Shown piece after piece: positions 46,028 to 57,005 of a DNA stretch of 64,000 nucleotides. The notes beneath the pieces were generated by a model that did not search any database, had not been told where the DNA came from, and saw nothing but the letters and a program-made list of their open reading frames with translations. The position numbers and the translations under genes were made by a program. The stretch spans positions 310,001-374,000 of the forward strand of contig JANUWI010000002.1 in assembly GCA_025504975.1 (NCBI GenBank), read 5' to 3'. This DNA comes from Plenodomus lindquistii (lineage: Eukaryota; Ascomycota; Dothideomycetes; Pleosporales; Leptosphaeriaceae). Position 1 is the stretch's first letter, and every line of letters begins with the position of its first letter.

Positions 46028-46493
46028 TGGGGGCCGGTGGTGCTATGGCTGTGCGGGTGTGGGCGTCCATGTATTACACAGTCTCTGGCGGGCCATGCAG
46101 GCGAAGAAAGATGGTGATTGGGTCGCGCCGGCCTGCACGTCGCGTTTCAACGGTGCTCGACGCCCGAGCCCCAGGCTAGCACACTTACAGCCGTAGCGCC
46201 AGACGCTGGCTTGGCGTGGAATCTTGCACTTCGCTCCTCGAGCCGCTGTCCTCCTCAACACCTGCCACCTCCACCTCCACCTCCCTCATTGCTACCCTCG
46301 CCCGCCCGCCTGCGCCCACCCTCCCCTCGCGCCCTCGCCCCTCAGACTCGCTGCCCGCGACTCTGCTGCTTCCGCCCTCGTTGGTGACTCTGGCGGCGCG
46401 CTCTTCTCACGTGCCTCCCCCTCGCCCGGCGTCGTCTGCTCGATGAGGCTCGAAGCCAGGACCGTCGCACCCCCATCGCTTGACGCCGTCAAG
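46028..46493. promoter_or_regulatory. Divergent promoter between BDP1 and BRE1
   Basis: 466 bp between opposed start codons of two nuclear transcription proteins. The BRE1 side is very pyrimidine-rich (46250-46400). No specific motif claimed. Confidence 0.55.
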
Positions 46494-48765
46494 ATGGAGG
46501 ACCGCAAGCGGCCCATTGCCGACGACTCGGCCCCTCCTGCTAAGAGGCAAGCCGTGACTGTCAACGGTGCCCGCTCCCATCCAGATGCTGACTTGCCGTG
46601 GAAAGATGACATCGAGGTTCGTCTCGCCCCCATCGCCCTCGCCCCCACGCACACGCACGCTCATCCCCTCCGCCATGTCGCCCGCATGCGCTAATCTCAT
46701 CGTGACCCACAGGCTTTCCAGAAGGACGCCATTCTGCGCCAGATGCGCGAGTTCAAACGCGAGAAAACAACCGTCGAGTCTCAGCTCAACGAGCTGGAGT
46801 CGCGCTCCAAATACCACGACGACCACCTCCGTACAATAGATGCTTGGTTTGATCAGGTCAGTACCCCGTGGGAGTTTGGTTGAGGTGATGCTAATGGCTT
46901 CTTAGCTAGTCGATGACATCAAACTCCTGGGCACCAACACACTGCCTGCATCGTCGAGTGATCTCGCCTCCAAAGAGTCGATCCCCCCTGCGCTCTTCTT
47001 CGAGGACAGCACCACGTTCAAAAAGCATCTGTCCAGCCGCAAAGAGAAGATCATGTCGTCTCTGTCCAGCCTGTTCTCAGCGTTCCCGCCAAGCAGTCCT
47101 GATGTCGCAGCCTTGCAGCAAAAGCTCTCCCAACTACTGGCCCACGAAAAGGACCATGTGGTCCAGCTTCAACGAGTCATGACAGAAAAAGAGCAATTGT
47201 CAGATAGATTGGACACTGCCACCCACCGTTATCTCGTTGCTGAAAAGAAGATCGATCGTATAAAGAGCCAGCAAGTCCAAAAGCTCGAGCAACAAGCTGT
47301 CGCAACAACCCACATCAAGGAGGAAACACCGTCAGCCAGCAATGGTACTGAAGCGGCTAATGGCCACTCTCCTGGCCCTGTTAGTGAGGAGGTGGAGGCT
47401 GCTCGCAGTCAGGCCGTGGCTGAAGCAGCAAAGCGAAAAGAGCAATTGGAAGAGATTGAGTCCGTCAACAAGAAGCTTACCGAAGAGCTCTCCTCTCTCA
47501 AAGTCAAGCTCACGGGACTCTCCGATGATGATTATGCCAAGACCGACCTCTTCAAGGCTCTCAAGCACCAGCACGAGGATGTCATCAAGCGCATCAACAA
47601 TCTAGAGGCCACCAACATCCAGTTGCGTGAAGAAGCGCAAAAGTACCAGGCAGAACGGACGGCATATCGCATCAAAGTGGATGATGAGGTGCGAGGATCC
47701 CTCGCCGAGTCGGAGAGCAACGTTTCCCAGGCGGAGGCGAACCTTGCCCGTATCCGAAGTGCTCGGGACGAGCTGGTAGCCAAAAACGCCATCCTTGAAA
47801 GCAGTCACAAGGATACCACAGCATCCGTTCAGCAGTCAAAGGAGCTCGTGAGCGCGTGCGAAAGCCGCATTGCTGCGCTTGAGTCAGAATGCGATCGACT
47901 GCGTCTGCAAATCTCAGAGCAACAAAGCGCAGACGAGCCACCCCCTCAGGTCGACGAACTGACTCCAGAGCAATTACGCGCCAAAGTAGCCAACCTTGAA
48001 AGTCAACTGAAACTGCTCGGTAACGAATTGCCATCAATGGAAGCAGCATGGAAGAAGGCGCAAACGATTGCCACTAAGAAGATTGCGGAAATTGCTGCTG
48101 GTGAGGAGGGCGTCGCAAAAGCTTACGCAGACAAGACAAAAGCAGACCAGAAGTTCTTTGCTGCTATGAAGGCCAAGGGAGAGTTGGAACAGCAGGTCCG
48201 AATATTCCGCACTCAAGCAACCAAGTCCACGGAGGTAATCGCTCAGTTAAAAGATGCAGATTCGTTGAGTCGATCACTGGTTGACAAGTTGGAAAAGCAA
48301 ACCGCTGAGATGCGGTCGCAGATGGACGAGCTCTCAACTCAGCACCGCCAGTTGCAGCAGAAAGTTAGCGAAAACGCCATCACTTCTGAAGGCCATGTCA
48401 GCCAAATTGCGGAATTGAAGAAGATCGTCGAGACAAAAGACGCCACATGTCTCGCCGCCAAACACGCCCAGCGGGAAGCCGAAGTCAAGCGAGACGAATT
48501 GAGTGCCCAAGTTGCCGGCCTGGAAAAGCAGGTGCAGACGTGGAAAAAGAAGAGCTCAGGTAACCAGAGCTCCGAGACCGCCATGATGGAAGCCATGATT
48601 CAATGTCAGATATGCAAGAGTAAGATTAAGGATACTCTGATCAAGACATGCGGGCACGTCTTTTGCGACATATGTGTCAGAGACCGTCTCAACAACCGGT
48701 CAAGGAAATGCCCGAACTGTGGCAAGGCCTTTGGACAGAACGACACGATGAAGATCCACCTCTAG
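46494..48765 (+). CDS. BRE1: E3 ubiquitin ligase BRE1 (histone H2B)
   Basis: RING ligase that with Rad6 monoubiquitinates histone H2B in chromatin. Exons 46494-46616, 46713-46856 and 46906-48765; 708 residues. The start MEDRKRP has a strong context (AAGATGG); an in-frame Met 17 codons upstream (46443) is the alternative. A basic N-terminus (PPAKRQAV) may be the nuclear signal. Most of the protein is coiled coil (for example KQLEQQAVATTHIKEE, KLEKQTAEMRSQMDELSTQH). The C-terminal RING at about residues 656-695 has the complete C3HC4 set: CQIC, CGHVFCDIC, CPNC, ending NDTMKIHL as in other BRE1 proteins. Confidence 0.95.
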
Positions 48766-49217
48766 TGCAATCTTCACCATACAATCCTCGACTTGTACAT
48801 CACCAACTTTTCTCTTCTTTGGTTCGAGCAGCATGCGAGCTATATTATTCAAGCTCCAGCTACTCTTTACTCGAATTACGATCGACTTTCGATTATTGTC
48901 TAGATCGATCCAAGTCAATTGACCAGCGGCATTCAATTTTTTGCAACGGGTTCATGGCGCGGAATCAATGTACGATGTAAGGGGTGGTTGCATGTCTTAC
49001 AGCCAATGACATTTCTGGCTTGTGTTATTAGAAAGTTCTTATTTTCTCTTCCCGATGCAGCGGGTGAAGGTCGCTTCAAGGTCAGGGCTCGAAGCTATGT
49101 GGATGTAATGACAGGTTTTAGTCAACTTGGAGGAAGGAAAGAAGGAACGAATCAACAAACCACATACTTTTCGAACAAGACTCATTCCTTAGTGCCTCTC
49201 TTGACAGTCTCTCTTGC
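48766..49217. other. Convergent intergenic region between BRE1 and ArsH gene
   Basis: About 450 bp between opposed stop codons, AT-rich at 48,840-48,950. No gene or repeat recognised. Confidence 0.5.
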
Positions 49218-50292
49218 TCATTTCCCCGTTCTCTCACTGTAACGGTCCCCGAACAGTTCAAAATGCTCCCGCATCACGACTGTATACTTGACAAACTCTT
49301 CCATGCAATCCACAAGCCGATCCCTATTTCCACTCGGCTTCATCCTACTACCCCCCTCGATGGCATCGACATCAGTAAACTGCGTATAAGCCATGGGCAC
49401 ACTACTCTGATTCGGAATAGCAAACATGCGCATCCAGCGCCCCAACACCCTCAACGAATTCACCGTATTAAACGACTGCGACCCCCCCGAGACCTGCGCA
49501 ATCGCGAGCGTGCGACCCTGCGTAGGCCGAACAGACCCCGTAGACAGGGGAATCCAATCAATCTGATTTTTGAACACGGCAGTCAGGTTGCCGTGTTGTT
49601 CGGGCGAGACCCAGATGTGGCCGTCGGACCATTTGCTGAGGTCGCGGAGTTCTTGGACTTTGGGGTGCGAGTGCTGGGTGTCGTCTTTTACGGGGAGGCC
49701 GGTGGGATTGTAGATGCGGACGTCGCAGCCGAGGCGGTGGAGGATGCGGCTTGCTTCGAAGGCTAGGAGGCGCGAGTATGATCTGGGTGGGTCATCTTTG
49801 TTAGTCTCTATAAGAAGTAGCCTGCTGGATGGGTGAAAGTTGTGAATACGCTTACCTTTCCCTCAGACTTCCGTAGAGAACGAGGACTTTTAGTCTGTCC
49901 TCTCCGCTTTTCAGCACTTTGAGATCTACCATCTTCAAAACGGTGCTGAGTTCGAGTTGGGCGATCCAGTCGTCCTGGGCATGAGTGTCTTCGAGCAGAA
50001 AGGGGCGGTATGTTGATCGAATTGATGGATCATCTTGTGTAGCGGGAATTGCTAAAGAGGTGGTTCGGTATGCGGGATCGATTGTGATTCCTACTTTTGC
50101 GCGCTCTGCAGAGGTATTGTTCAGGTCGCCATTTGTAATTGTAGTCATTTTCCTGAGTGGTTGGATAGTGTATCGCGGTCTTGTGATTATGGAGATGCTG
50201 ATACGTTGGAGGGACCTGGAGATGCTCATAGGGAAAGCAGACACGCTAGAGAGTAATTGAGATGTGTTCAGCAGTGTAGGAACTCTTGACAT
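49218..50292 (-). CDS. arsH: ArsH-type NADPH-dependent FMN reductase
   Basis: Flavodoxin-like FMN reductase; family members oxidise organoarsenicals or reduce quinones and metals, and are linked to arsenic resistance. Exon 1 is 49856-50292 and exon 2 is 49218-49782, with a 73-nt intron; 333 residues if the first ATG is used. FMN-binding phosphate loop VLYGSLRERSYSR spans the splice site. Then come SPEQHGNLTAVFKNQIDWIP, STGSVRPTQGRTLAIAQVSGGSQSF, and NSLRVLGRWMRMFAIPNQSS, all typical of ArsH. From the second candidate start (50148, MTTITNGD) the protein is 285 residues, closer to usual fungal length. The extra 48 residues have many Arg/Ser and no acids, like a mitochondrial presequence, so two isoforms are possible. 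No other arsenic genes adjoin. Confidence 0.92.
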
Positions 50293-50876
50293 TTGAAGTG
50301 AATATTCGATGAATTAAGGCAGGAATTGAATCTGTACCTGGCGAAGCGTAAAAGATGTCACTGCTCGTTCCGGATTGGCTGCGAGATTGGAAGACCCTGC
50401 ATCACAAGCGGCGGCCGCTAGCCTCGACTGCCTTTCCCAATGCATGTGGGCACGTCACTGTGGGTTCTGCGACATCGTTCTCGACAATGTCTAGCAAATG
50501 GGTTATATCTCACACGGTGACCGAAATCATGCTGTAATAGTTCTCACGTCTTCACATCCGCCAGAACATTAGGATTCAAATAGAAGAGGTCACTGGGTGC
50601 GATTCGTTATGGAGTTTCGGGCAGGTTCTCAATGCCATTAATTGGGATGATCAACCATAATTCTAACGTGTTAGGACACTGTGCGCGCTTCTGCCTCTGA
50701 TTCGGGCTCAATTGTAGCAGGAATTAACTACAGAGCTTTCGAGTCAGCCACTCAAGTACAGAATACAGACACATCGGATTCGATTCGGGTCAGAATTTGG
50801 CGGACAACAGCTATCTATTCAGGTGCGATGGATGATTCGTCAAACCCTGGCCAGCATAAAATTCGATGCGTCTATA
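50293..50876. other. Intergenic region between ArsH and the F-box gene
   Basis: 584 bp between two minus-strand genes. Short frames only; nothing recognised. Confidence 0.5.
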
Positions 50877-51875
50877 CTATATATATCCAATATCAGTTGA
50901 ATGAGCAATCTCTTCGCCTTGCCACTGCCACAGGTTATTGTTCTCTGCAGCAGCCCTGACATATCGATGCAGACGCTCCCCCTCTGTATCTTCTCCCCCG
51001 ATAGGACATGAATGTAAGGATAGTACCACAGTTTTCTCAGGGTCGACCATGTCCCGAACAATCTTATCGTCGTCATTAAGTATGGAGTGGACCACCGGGC
51101 TCATTCCAATCCACTCCGTGAACATGCAGAGAACAACACGTAGTGGGCGGTCTGTGTGCTTGCGGTACTCTGCCTTGGCATCCAGCCGAAAGATGAAACT
51201 TGGGTCGGATAATACGAGCGTCTCCAATCTGGTGAGCATGGCAACGTCGCGCCAAAAGTCTCCATCGGCGGGCGCCCTGAACAGTGCTAGTCGCTTGAGC
51301 TTGGGTCAGCGGCTCCAGAGGTACCAGTAGGTATCTCCGTCGTCTGTATCATTTAGAAGGCATTCGTCTTTGACGCTGACAAATTCTTCGAGGTTGACAA
51401 GGGCTTCGAGGCCTTTCCTAAGGACAGGGACAACGCGTTTCGTGTCTACTTCTGGAAAATAAAGATCCAATGGCAACTCAATGACAAGCTTCCTCAATAA
51501 AGGGGCCGACATTGTCAGTAAGCCTCGAACGCGCCGAAATTGTATCAAATCGATGTCATACTCGCTGAAGGGTGCCAAAGTCATGCAGGTAATGTTGCGG
51601 AAGTCATGTCGCTTGGAAGCGGCTGAGAGAAATGATTGCAAACGATGTTCCGAGTTCAAATACATGCAGTATTGGCGCAGATAGCGATTGGCCAGTCGTC
51701 TGGTCTCATGGCATACAAGAGTGAACGATAGTAAGGTTTTGGTGATGACGTGGGACTGGTCAAGTATCGTGTTTGCATCAGGAAGACAGGATGTGATGAC
51801 ATGAAGCACCAGTTCGAATGGAAGCCGCAGATATATTGGGCCCTCCATGGATGCAGAGGAAGTATGTAGCTCCAA
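50877..51875 (-). pseudogene. F-box/LRR-like protein with one internal TGA
   Basis: A 333-codon frame interrupted only by a TGA at 51306-51308 (codon 190). The N-terminal part starts with an F-box-like segment (LRLPFELVLHVITSCLPDAN), then CHETRRLANRYLRQY. After the stop the same frame continues as PKLKRLALFRAPADGDFW and TRLETLVLSDPSF, an obvious leucine-rich continuation, to an ordinary stop. Similar fungal F-box proteins commonly have Cys before PKLKRL, so TGC or TGT to TGA is the simplest explanation. F-box proteins link substrates to SCF ubiquitin ligases. Alternatives are a 48-nt intron removing the stop (GTACCT...TTCAG, weak donor), a truncated functional N-terminal protein, or a sequencing error. 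Confidence 0.7.
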
Positions 51876-52045
51876 ACGTTGTGTGGGAAGAGATGTAGAT
51901 GTAAGGGACGCTACCCAGACGCTAGGCTGTAAAGGGCAATGCCGAAGAGCCGCGAAATAAGTTTACCATGCCCCACCACGGTAGATCGTCATCGCGAATA
52001 CTGAGAGTGAGCACTGAAGATTTGTACGAGACATTCCACCACAAA

Positions 52046-53653
52046 ATGGAGAACGACACATTCACAGCAGGTATGGATGGATCAGTCAACAATGTTGTTT
52101 GCAGAAGCTGACTCGAACAGCGCAATACAAGACGAGTGATCCGACGTCGTTCGCACACACATCGGCGCGCGAGAGATGGCCTATTATCATCACCCAAGGC
52201 ATTGACGACGTTCATCGCGCCACATACGGGACTACGAATGACGAGGCACTGAGTGAAGGCAAATGGATTGTCGCAGAGCTGGCCAAACTCAAATATGAGG
52301 TCCAGCACGACCGTGAACTCACGCCGATTCCCGATGATGGAGAGTCTGACGTTGCTGCGTACAATGAGGAATTGGCCGCAAGAGGCAGCTCAAAGTGGCA
52401 CAACGTTCCTTGGCTGTATGCCGAGTGTTACCTATACCGGTATGCTCTATACTCTAGTCTAGCGCCTTGCATTGAAGCGATGGCTAATCTCCATAGTTAA
52501 GACGCATATCGAGCATCTTCAAGCAGACCAAGCAATGGCGAACGTACGATCTGTTCGCTCGACAAAAAATGGCAACCTTCAAGTCTTCGCGCCCTGCCGT
52601 TCTCGAACTCGCCGCTCGCTACAAGGACATCGTCACGGACTTGCAGGAGAAGCGTACCCTGAACAGTGCGCAGACACCAGAGCAAATCGAGGCGGCAGAG
52701 AAGCTCTTGTTCACTGAGATGTGCGAGATCTGTCTTTGGGGCAACGCAACAGATCTCTCCCTCCTGACAAACCTCTCATACGAGGACATACAGAAGCTAC
52801 AAGGCTCAGAGGCACGAAAGAAGGCAGAGAAGAACATCCTCGTCAATGATCTGGACAAGGCCTTCAAGGTGTTGAGTGCTGCCAGGAAGTCTGGAACGAA
52901 GGAACGCCGTGTCGACATCGTCTTGGACAATGCGGGCTTTGAGCTTTTCGTCGACCTCATTCTCGCGGGCTACCTCGTCTCAGCTGGCCTTGCTACCACT
53001 GTCGTCTTTCACCCCAAGTCAATACCCTGGTTCGTCTCAGACGTACTGCCAGCCGACTTTGCCGCCCTTCTATCTGCGCTGGCCAACCCACAAGCCTTCT
53101 ACAACACTCCTTCAGACGACGAAAAGCAAGCCGGCAAAGAGCCAACACCACTCTCCGACACCGAACACGCGAACCTGCAATATCTATTCCAGAGCTGGAG
53201 TAGCATCTATGCCGAAGGCCAGTTCGTGCTCCGACCCAACGATTTCTGGACCGCTGCTGGTAGCTACTGGCGCTTACCCACGGCAGAACCAGAGTTGTAC
53301 GAGGATCTGAAGGGAAGCGAGTTGGTCATATTCAAGGGTGACTTGAATTATAGGAAGCTGACTGCCGATGTAAGTTTCACAGGTCTCCATCTGATGCATG
53401 CATACTGACTTTTGAACAGGCGGCCTGGCCAGCCACAACGCCCTTCACAGAAGCGATTGGTCCTATGGGCCCCGGCTCTGGACTTCGCGTACTTGCACTA
53501 CGGACGTGCAAGGCCGACGTTGTCGTTGGTCTGACAGAAGGTGAAGATGAGAAGTTGAGGGAGACTGAAGGTGGCGGCGGAGACAGCGGTGCGAGGAAGT
53601 GGGCTTGGAGCGGCAAGTGGGCCGTTGTACAATTCTCTGATGGTAAGGCTTAG
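52046..53653 (+). CDS. DUF89/ARMT1-type damage-control phosphatase
   Basis: Metal-dependent phosphatase of the DUF89 family; the yeast member YMR027W dephosphorylates sugar phosphates such as fructose-1-phosphate, and the human relative is ARMT1. Four exons: 52046-52070, 52121-52439, 52502-53369 and 53420-53653; 481 residues. The first exon is only 25 nt (MENDTFTA) and joins frame-perfectly to AQYKTSDPTSFAHTSARERWP. The metal-site Asp-Asn region is intact in RRVDIVLDNAGFELFVDLIL, followed by HPKSIPWFVSD and the family motif FKGDLNYRKLTAD. The C-terminal part reads LRTCKADVVVGL and ends GKWAVVQFSDGKA. The 3' splice at 52501 uses TTAAG, two bases past an ATAG that would give an immediate stop. 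It lies 170 bp from the F-box gene start, divergent. Confidence 0.92.
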
Positions 53654-53875
53654 CCGGGGAAAGGTACAGCTCACAGTGACGGCTTCGACCTACGCTTTTA
53701 GACTATATAATAGAAATAGCCGAGCCACAGCTGCCTTCTCGTCTCACTTGGAAATCTCAACGGATAGATATCGCTAGGACGATCCCCAGACACCAGTCTC
53801 ATGATGCCACTCATGTAAAAACAATATTCCGTCTCATAGGTTTGGCACAAATGAACATATCATGTATTATTCGTC
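53654..53875. terminator. Short convergent 3' region
   Basis: 222 bp between opposed stop codons. AT-rich (agactatataatagaaatagcc near 53700), adequate for polyadenylation of both genes. No hairpin terminator defined. Confidence 0.35.
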
Positions 53876-55237
53876 TCATGTTTTTCCAAGCCATGGACTA
53901 TCATTAAAGCTCTGATCCCTCTCATCCTCCACAGTAACCGTAACAGTATTCGTCTGCAGAATTCCCTCATCCTCATGTCCCACCAGTCCCGCGTTCCCCC
54001 TCCCCAGCCCATCCTCCTCATGTCTCAGTATACTCCGCTGACTCGCCCCATCACTCCCATCCTCCACAGGGTCCATTGCCACCCAACCTCCATCCTTACT
54101 CGGACCCATAGCCTGCACAGTAGCAGTATGATAGCTAGACTGTTGACTATGCTGCGGCAGTGACGACAGCGGTATACTGTTTCTACTGCTTTTGCCCCGG
54201 GAGCCAGTGTATGAAGAAACTTTTTCCTTGAAGAAGACACGGAGAACGGGTATCGAAGCGGCGATGATGGCTGTTGCGGTTTCAACGACAGTCCAGATTG
54301 TGACGTCTTTGCCGTTGTAGAAGAAATCTTGTTGTCGGAGTTGGACAATGTAGATGCCTTTTACTATTGCGCAGATACCAGCTCTATAGTTGTTGATGTC
54401 CCAATTAGTAAAAACATTTTCTCCCTTCTCCTGCAGAAGTGTGTGTTTGGGAGCAAGTGAAGGGGCATACGCACAAGATACCCATACTCATAGCAATCCC
54501 GATCCCAATCTTCTCCCTCATCTGCAACTGCAGTCCCCAGATTAATTTCCACGGAATCAACGCCAGCGCAAAGTCAGCGACCGCGCACCACGCGGCGTTG
54601 AAGATGCCGTAATTGACAGTGACATTGGCGGGCCAGCACGTCCCCTCGATACTATCATCCCATGTTTTTGCAAGCGGCCGGCACTGAATCCATGTATTCA
54701 GCGCAGACGGCAGCATAACCAGAAACAAGCTGACGATGCAGAACCACACGAACCATCGCAGTGACCCCGTCGTTAGACGCAGTAGTGTGACGCCAAAGGA
54801 AATTTTGGAAAAGGTCGATGCGAAACAGGATATTGAGGCGCCGACTGATGTGCCAATGATTATGGTGGGGAGGTTCTGGACGGGAATGTCGACGATGCGT
54901 TTTCCGAAGCCGAGCGATTGACCGACTTGGAGGATGATGCCTTGGATGAGGAGAAGGACCTGTGCCGGGGGTTGTCAGTTTGGCCCATCGGGGGTTGTTG
55001 GCGTGGGAAGGCTGGGGCCCTGGAACATACCCATGAGGTAATTAAGATGTGGTCGTCCCACCAGAGACCTTGCTTGCGACTGACTTTTGCATATATGCGT
55101 AGGGCCAAGAAGGCACCGCAGAGTATGGTTAGCCACCATGAGATGCCGACCATGACCTGGTATCCGGAAATCAGTGAGCCGTTCTATATTGCGAAGGAGG
55201 TTAGAAAGCTCACAGGGCCATTATCAGGTACGCCCAT
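53876..55237 (-). CDS. Rhodopsin-domain integral membrane protein (PTH11-like)
   Basis: Seven-span membrane protein of the large fungal rhodopsin-domain family (relatives include PTH11-like receptors without CFEM domain). Exons: 55214-55237, 55031-55156, 54475-54959 and 53876-54383; 380 residues. The first exon codes only MGVPDNGP. Spans include VGISWWLTILCGAFLALRIY, DDHILITSWVLLLIQGIIL, TIIIGTSVGASISCF, WFVWFCIVSLFLVMLPSALN, IFNAAWCAVADFALALIPWKLIW, MREKIGIGIAMSMGILAGICA and WTVVETATAIIAASIPVL. The extracellular loop CRPLAKTWDD...GTCW has the conserved cysteines of the family. The cytosolic tail of about 110 residues is acidic and Ser-rich. A signalling role is a family-level guess; ligand unknown. 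Confidence 0.86.
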
Positions 55238-57005
55238 GATGAGGATGAGCCACCGTTTGTGCAGTCCACCCCAGATGTCGAGTCTTCATGTGTATCCGCG
55301 CAGTGTTCACCGAACAGCGAAACCATGGGTCAAGGAAAACTTAGTGTCAAGATAGGTCGCGGAGTAGTAATCAATTCGAAGCATTGATCTCCACAGGAAA
55401 ACCCCAAAGACTGTGGATCCAAGGATCAATATACATTGCACAAAAGCGCTCACCCTTGTGAGGATCCATTGTTCCGGCAAGGTGGGCCAGAGTTTGACAC
55501 GTTTAGCAGGTGTAGCTAAATCACTCACTTCGCGGCTTGCATTTCCAGCCACAAACAGGGTTGATACCCAACAATGGCGTGTTTGAGATCGGAGCCGCAA
55601 GCTGCTAGCCAGGGAAGATGTTTGTTTGCGGTCAGCACCGAGTCACGAGTGGAGTCTGCGCAGGATGAGGGCTGTACGTCGGTCATGCAAGGTGGTCGAT
55701 CCGGTTGGTCGCCGTCCCAGGATTGCGTGGCTGCACAGAATGGAGCGGTCTTCGAAAAAGCAAAACCCGTTCACGGAAGGTTTGGGCAAGACCGTTGGGC
55801 TGGGTGTTCGGACGGTCTAGCTTGCCTGCGTTACACCATTTGCTTCGCCATCAAGAATTACCTGGAGTTTGGGAAATTGGGTCGCAACGATGTGCTGCTA
55901 GCCTGTAACTCGCTGCGGAAGCTAGTCCTCGGGGCCCAGGACTGCCATTTGTATGGCCCAATGTCCAATGTGCCTCGACTCGTGGCAGCTGTGGATGATG
56001 CGCACATGGATTTTGCAGTATCGGCTGTGTCCCCTGCAGGATCGCCACTTGGCCACACCAGGCATCCGATCTCAAGTCGGTCCGAAGCGTGAGATCGCGA
56101 CATCCGATCGCAAGTCTGTGCTAGGCAAATCCTTCCAAAAAGGGCCGCTTTCAAGTCTTCCAATGTTCGAGTGCGCTTGGGAGAGTTGAACACTTAAAAT
56201 AGAATGATTGTTGTAGTCGTAAAGTGAGGCTTCGCCCGTACACGGCCGCAAGCGCATTCCATCGAAATGATGCGCCCTTGGGTGTGGCTAATTCAGCGCT
56301 ACCGGCCACCGGCAACGAACAAAGTTTGCACATGCAGGGCTGAGCCTTGCATCTTGCCTCGTGGCTGCCACATGTGTCGGAAGGTCTTCGGAATCTTAAA
56401 AAAAGCTTTGCATGTGCGCCATCAGACACACTTCTGCATCCACAGCCACCAAGGAGAAACTTGGGTGAGCACTAACTCTGTGGCAAACCATTCGAGTCGT
56501 TCATGACGAACGAATGGTTCGTGAGAACGGAGAGACGAGTTTTTAGCACAGCGGCCCGAGCGATCAGTTGGGCATTGTGCAGCGGCAGGATCCAACCGAA
56601 TTTTACGCGTGTGGCTGAAACTTCAGTATGGTTGTTCACACAGCCGTGAGGCAAATTGTAGTGGTGCCATGTGTTGTGTGCTTCGGTGATACATTCCATA
56701 AGACCGGCGTTGAGTGCCGACATATCAGCTCAGGCTATGTATTTGCTAAGAACATGCAGGTCAACATGATATCCAATTGAATCCAATCGTCAAAACTTGT
56801 CTGGGTGGCCTGGATCAGCCGTTCGAAAGACATTGAGCTCAATGTCTACAACGCTTGCGTACACCACCACGCATGCCGGAGACAGCCTTTCGGCGAGCCA
56901 GATTTTGTTGTCCGAATCGTTTTCTCCACACGGGCGCGATCGCTCACCCGTCGCCTCTGCGAGTCTACCAGGTGTGGTTTCTTGCATTGGGTCTTCTGCC
57001 AATTT
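55238..57005. other. Gene-poor interval, 1.8 kb
   Basis: Between the rhodopsin-domain gene start and the stop of the MBOAT gene, both minus. Short frames on both strands without coding character. It contains a strong short hairpin at 56486-56519. No tandem repeat or transposon recognised. Confidence 0.5.
56486..56519. repeat. Short inverted repeat forming a hairpin
   Basis: AACCATTCG (56486-56494) and CGAATGGTT (56511-56519) are perfect complements. Inside them TCGT and ACGA also pair around a five-base loop. Not followed by a T run. It may be an operator-like palindrome, a structured transcript, or chance. Confidence 0.55.

Noticed and set aside
55574..56092. 172-codon plus frame in the 55-57 kb interval
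   Set aside because: No motif and overlapping frames of similar length on both strands, typical of non-coding DNA of balanced GC.
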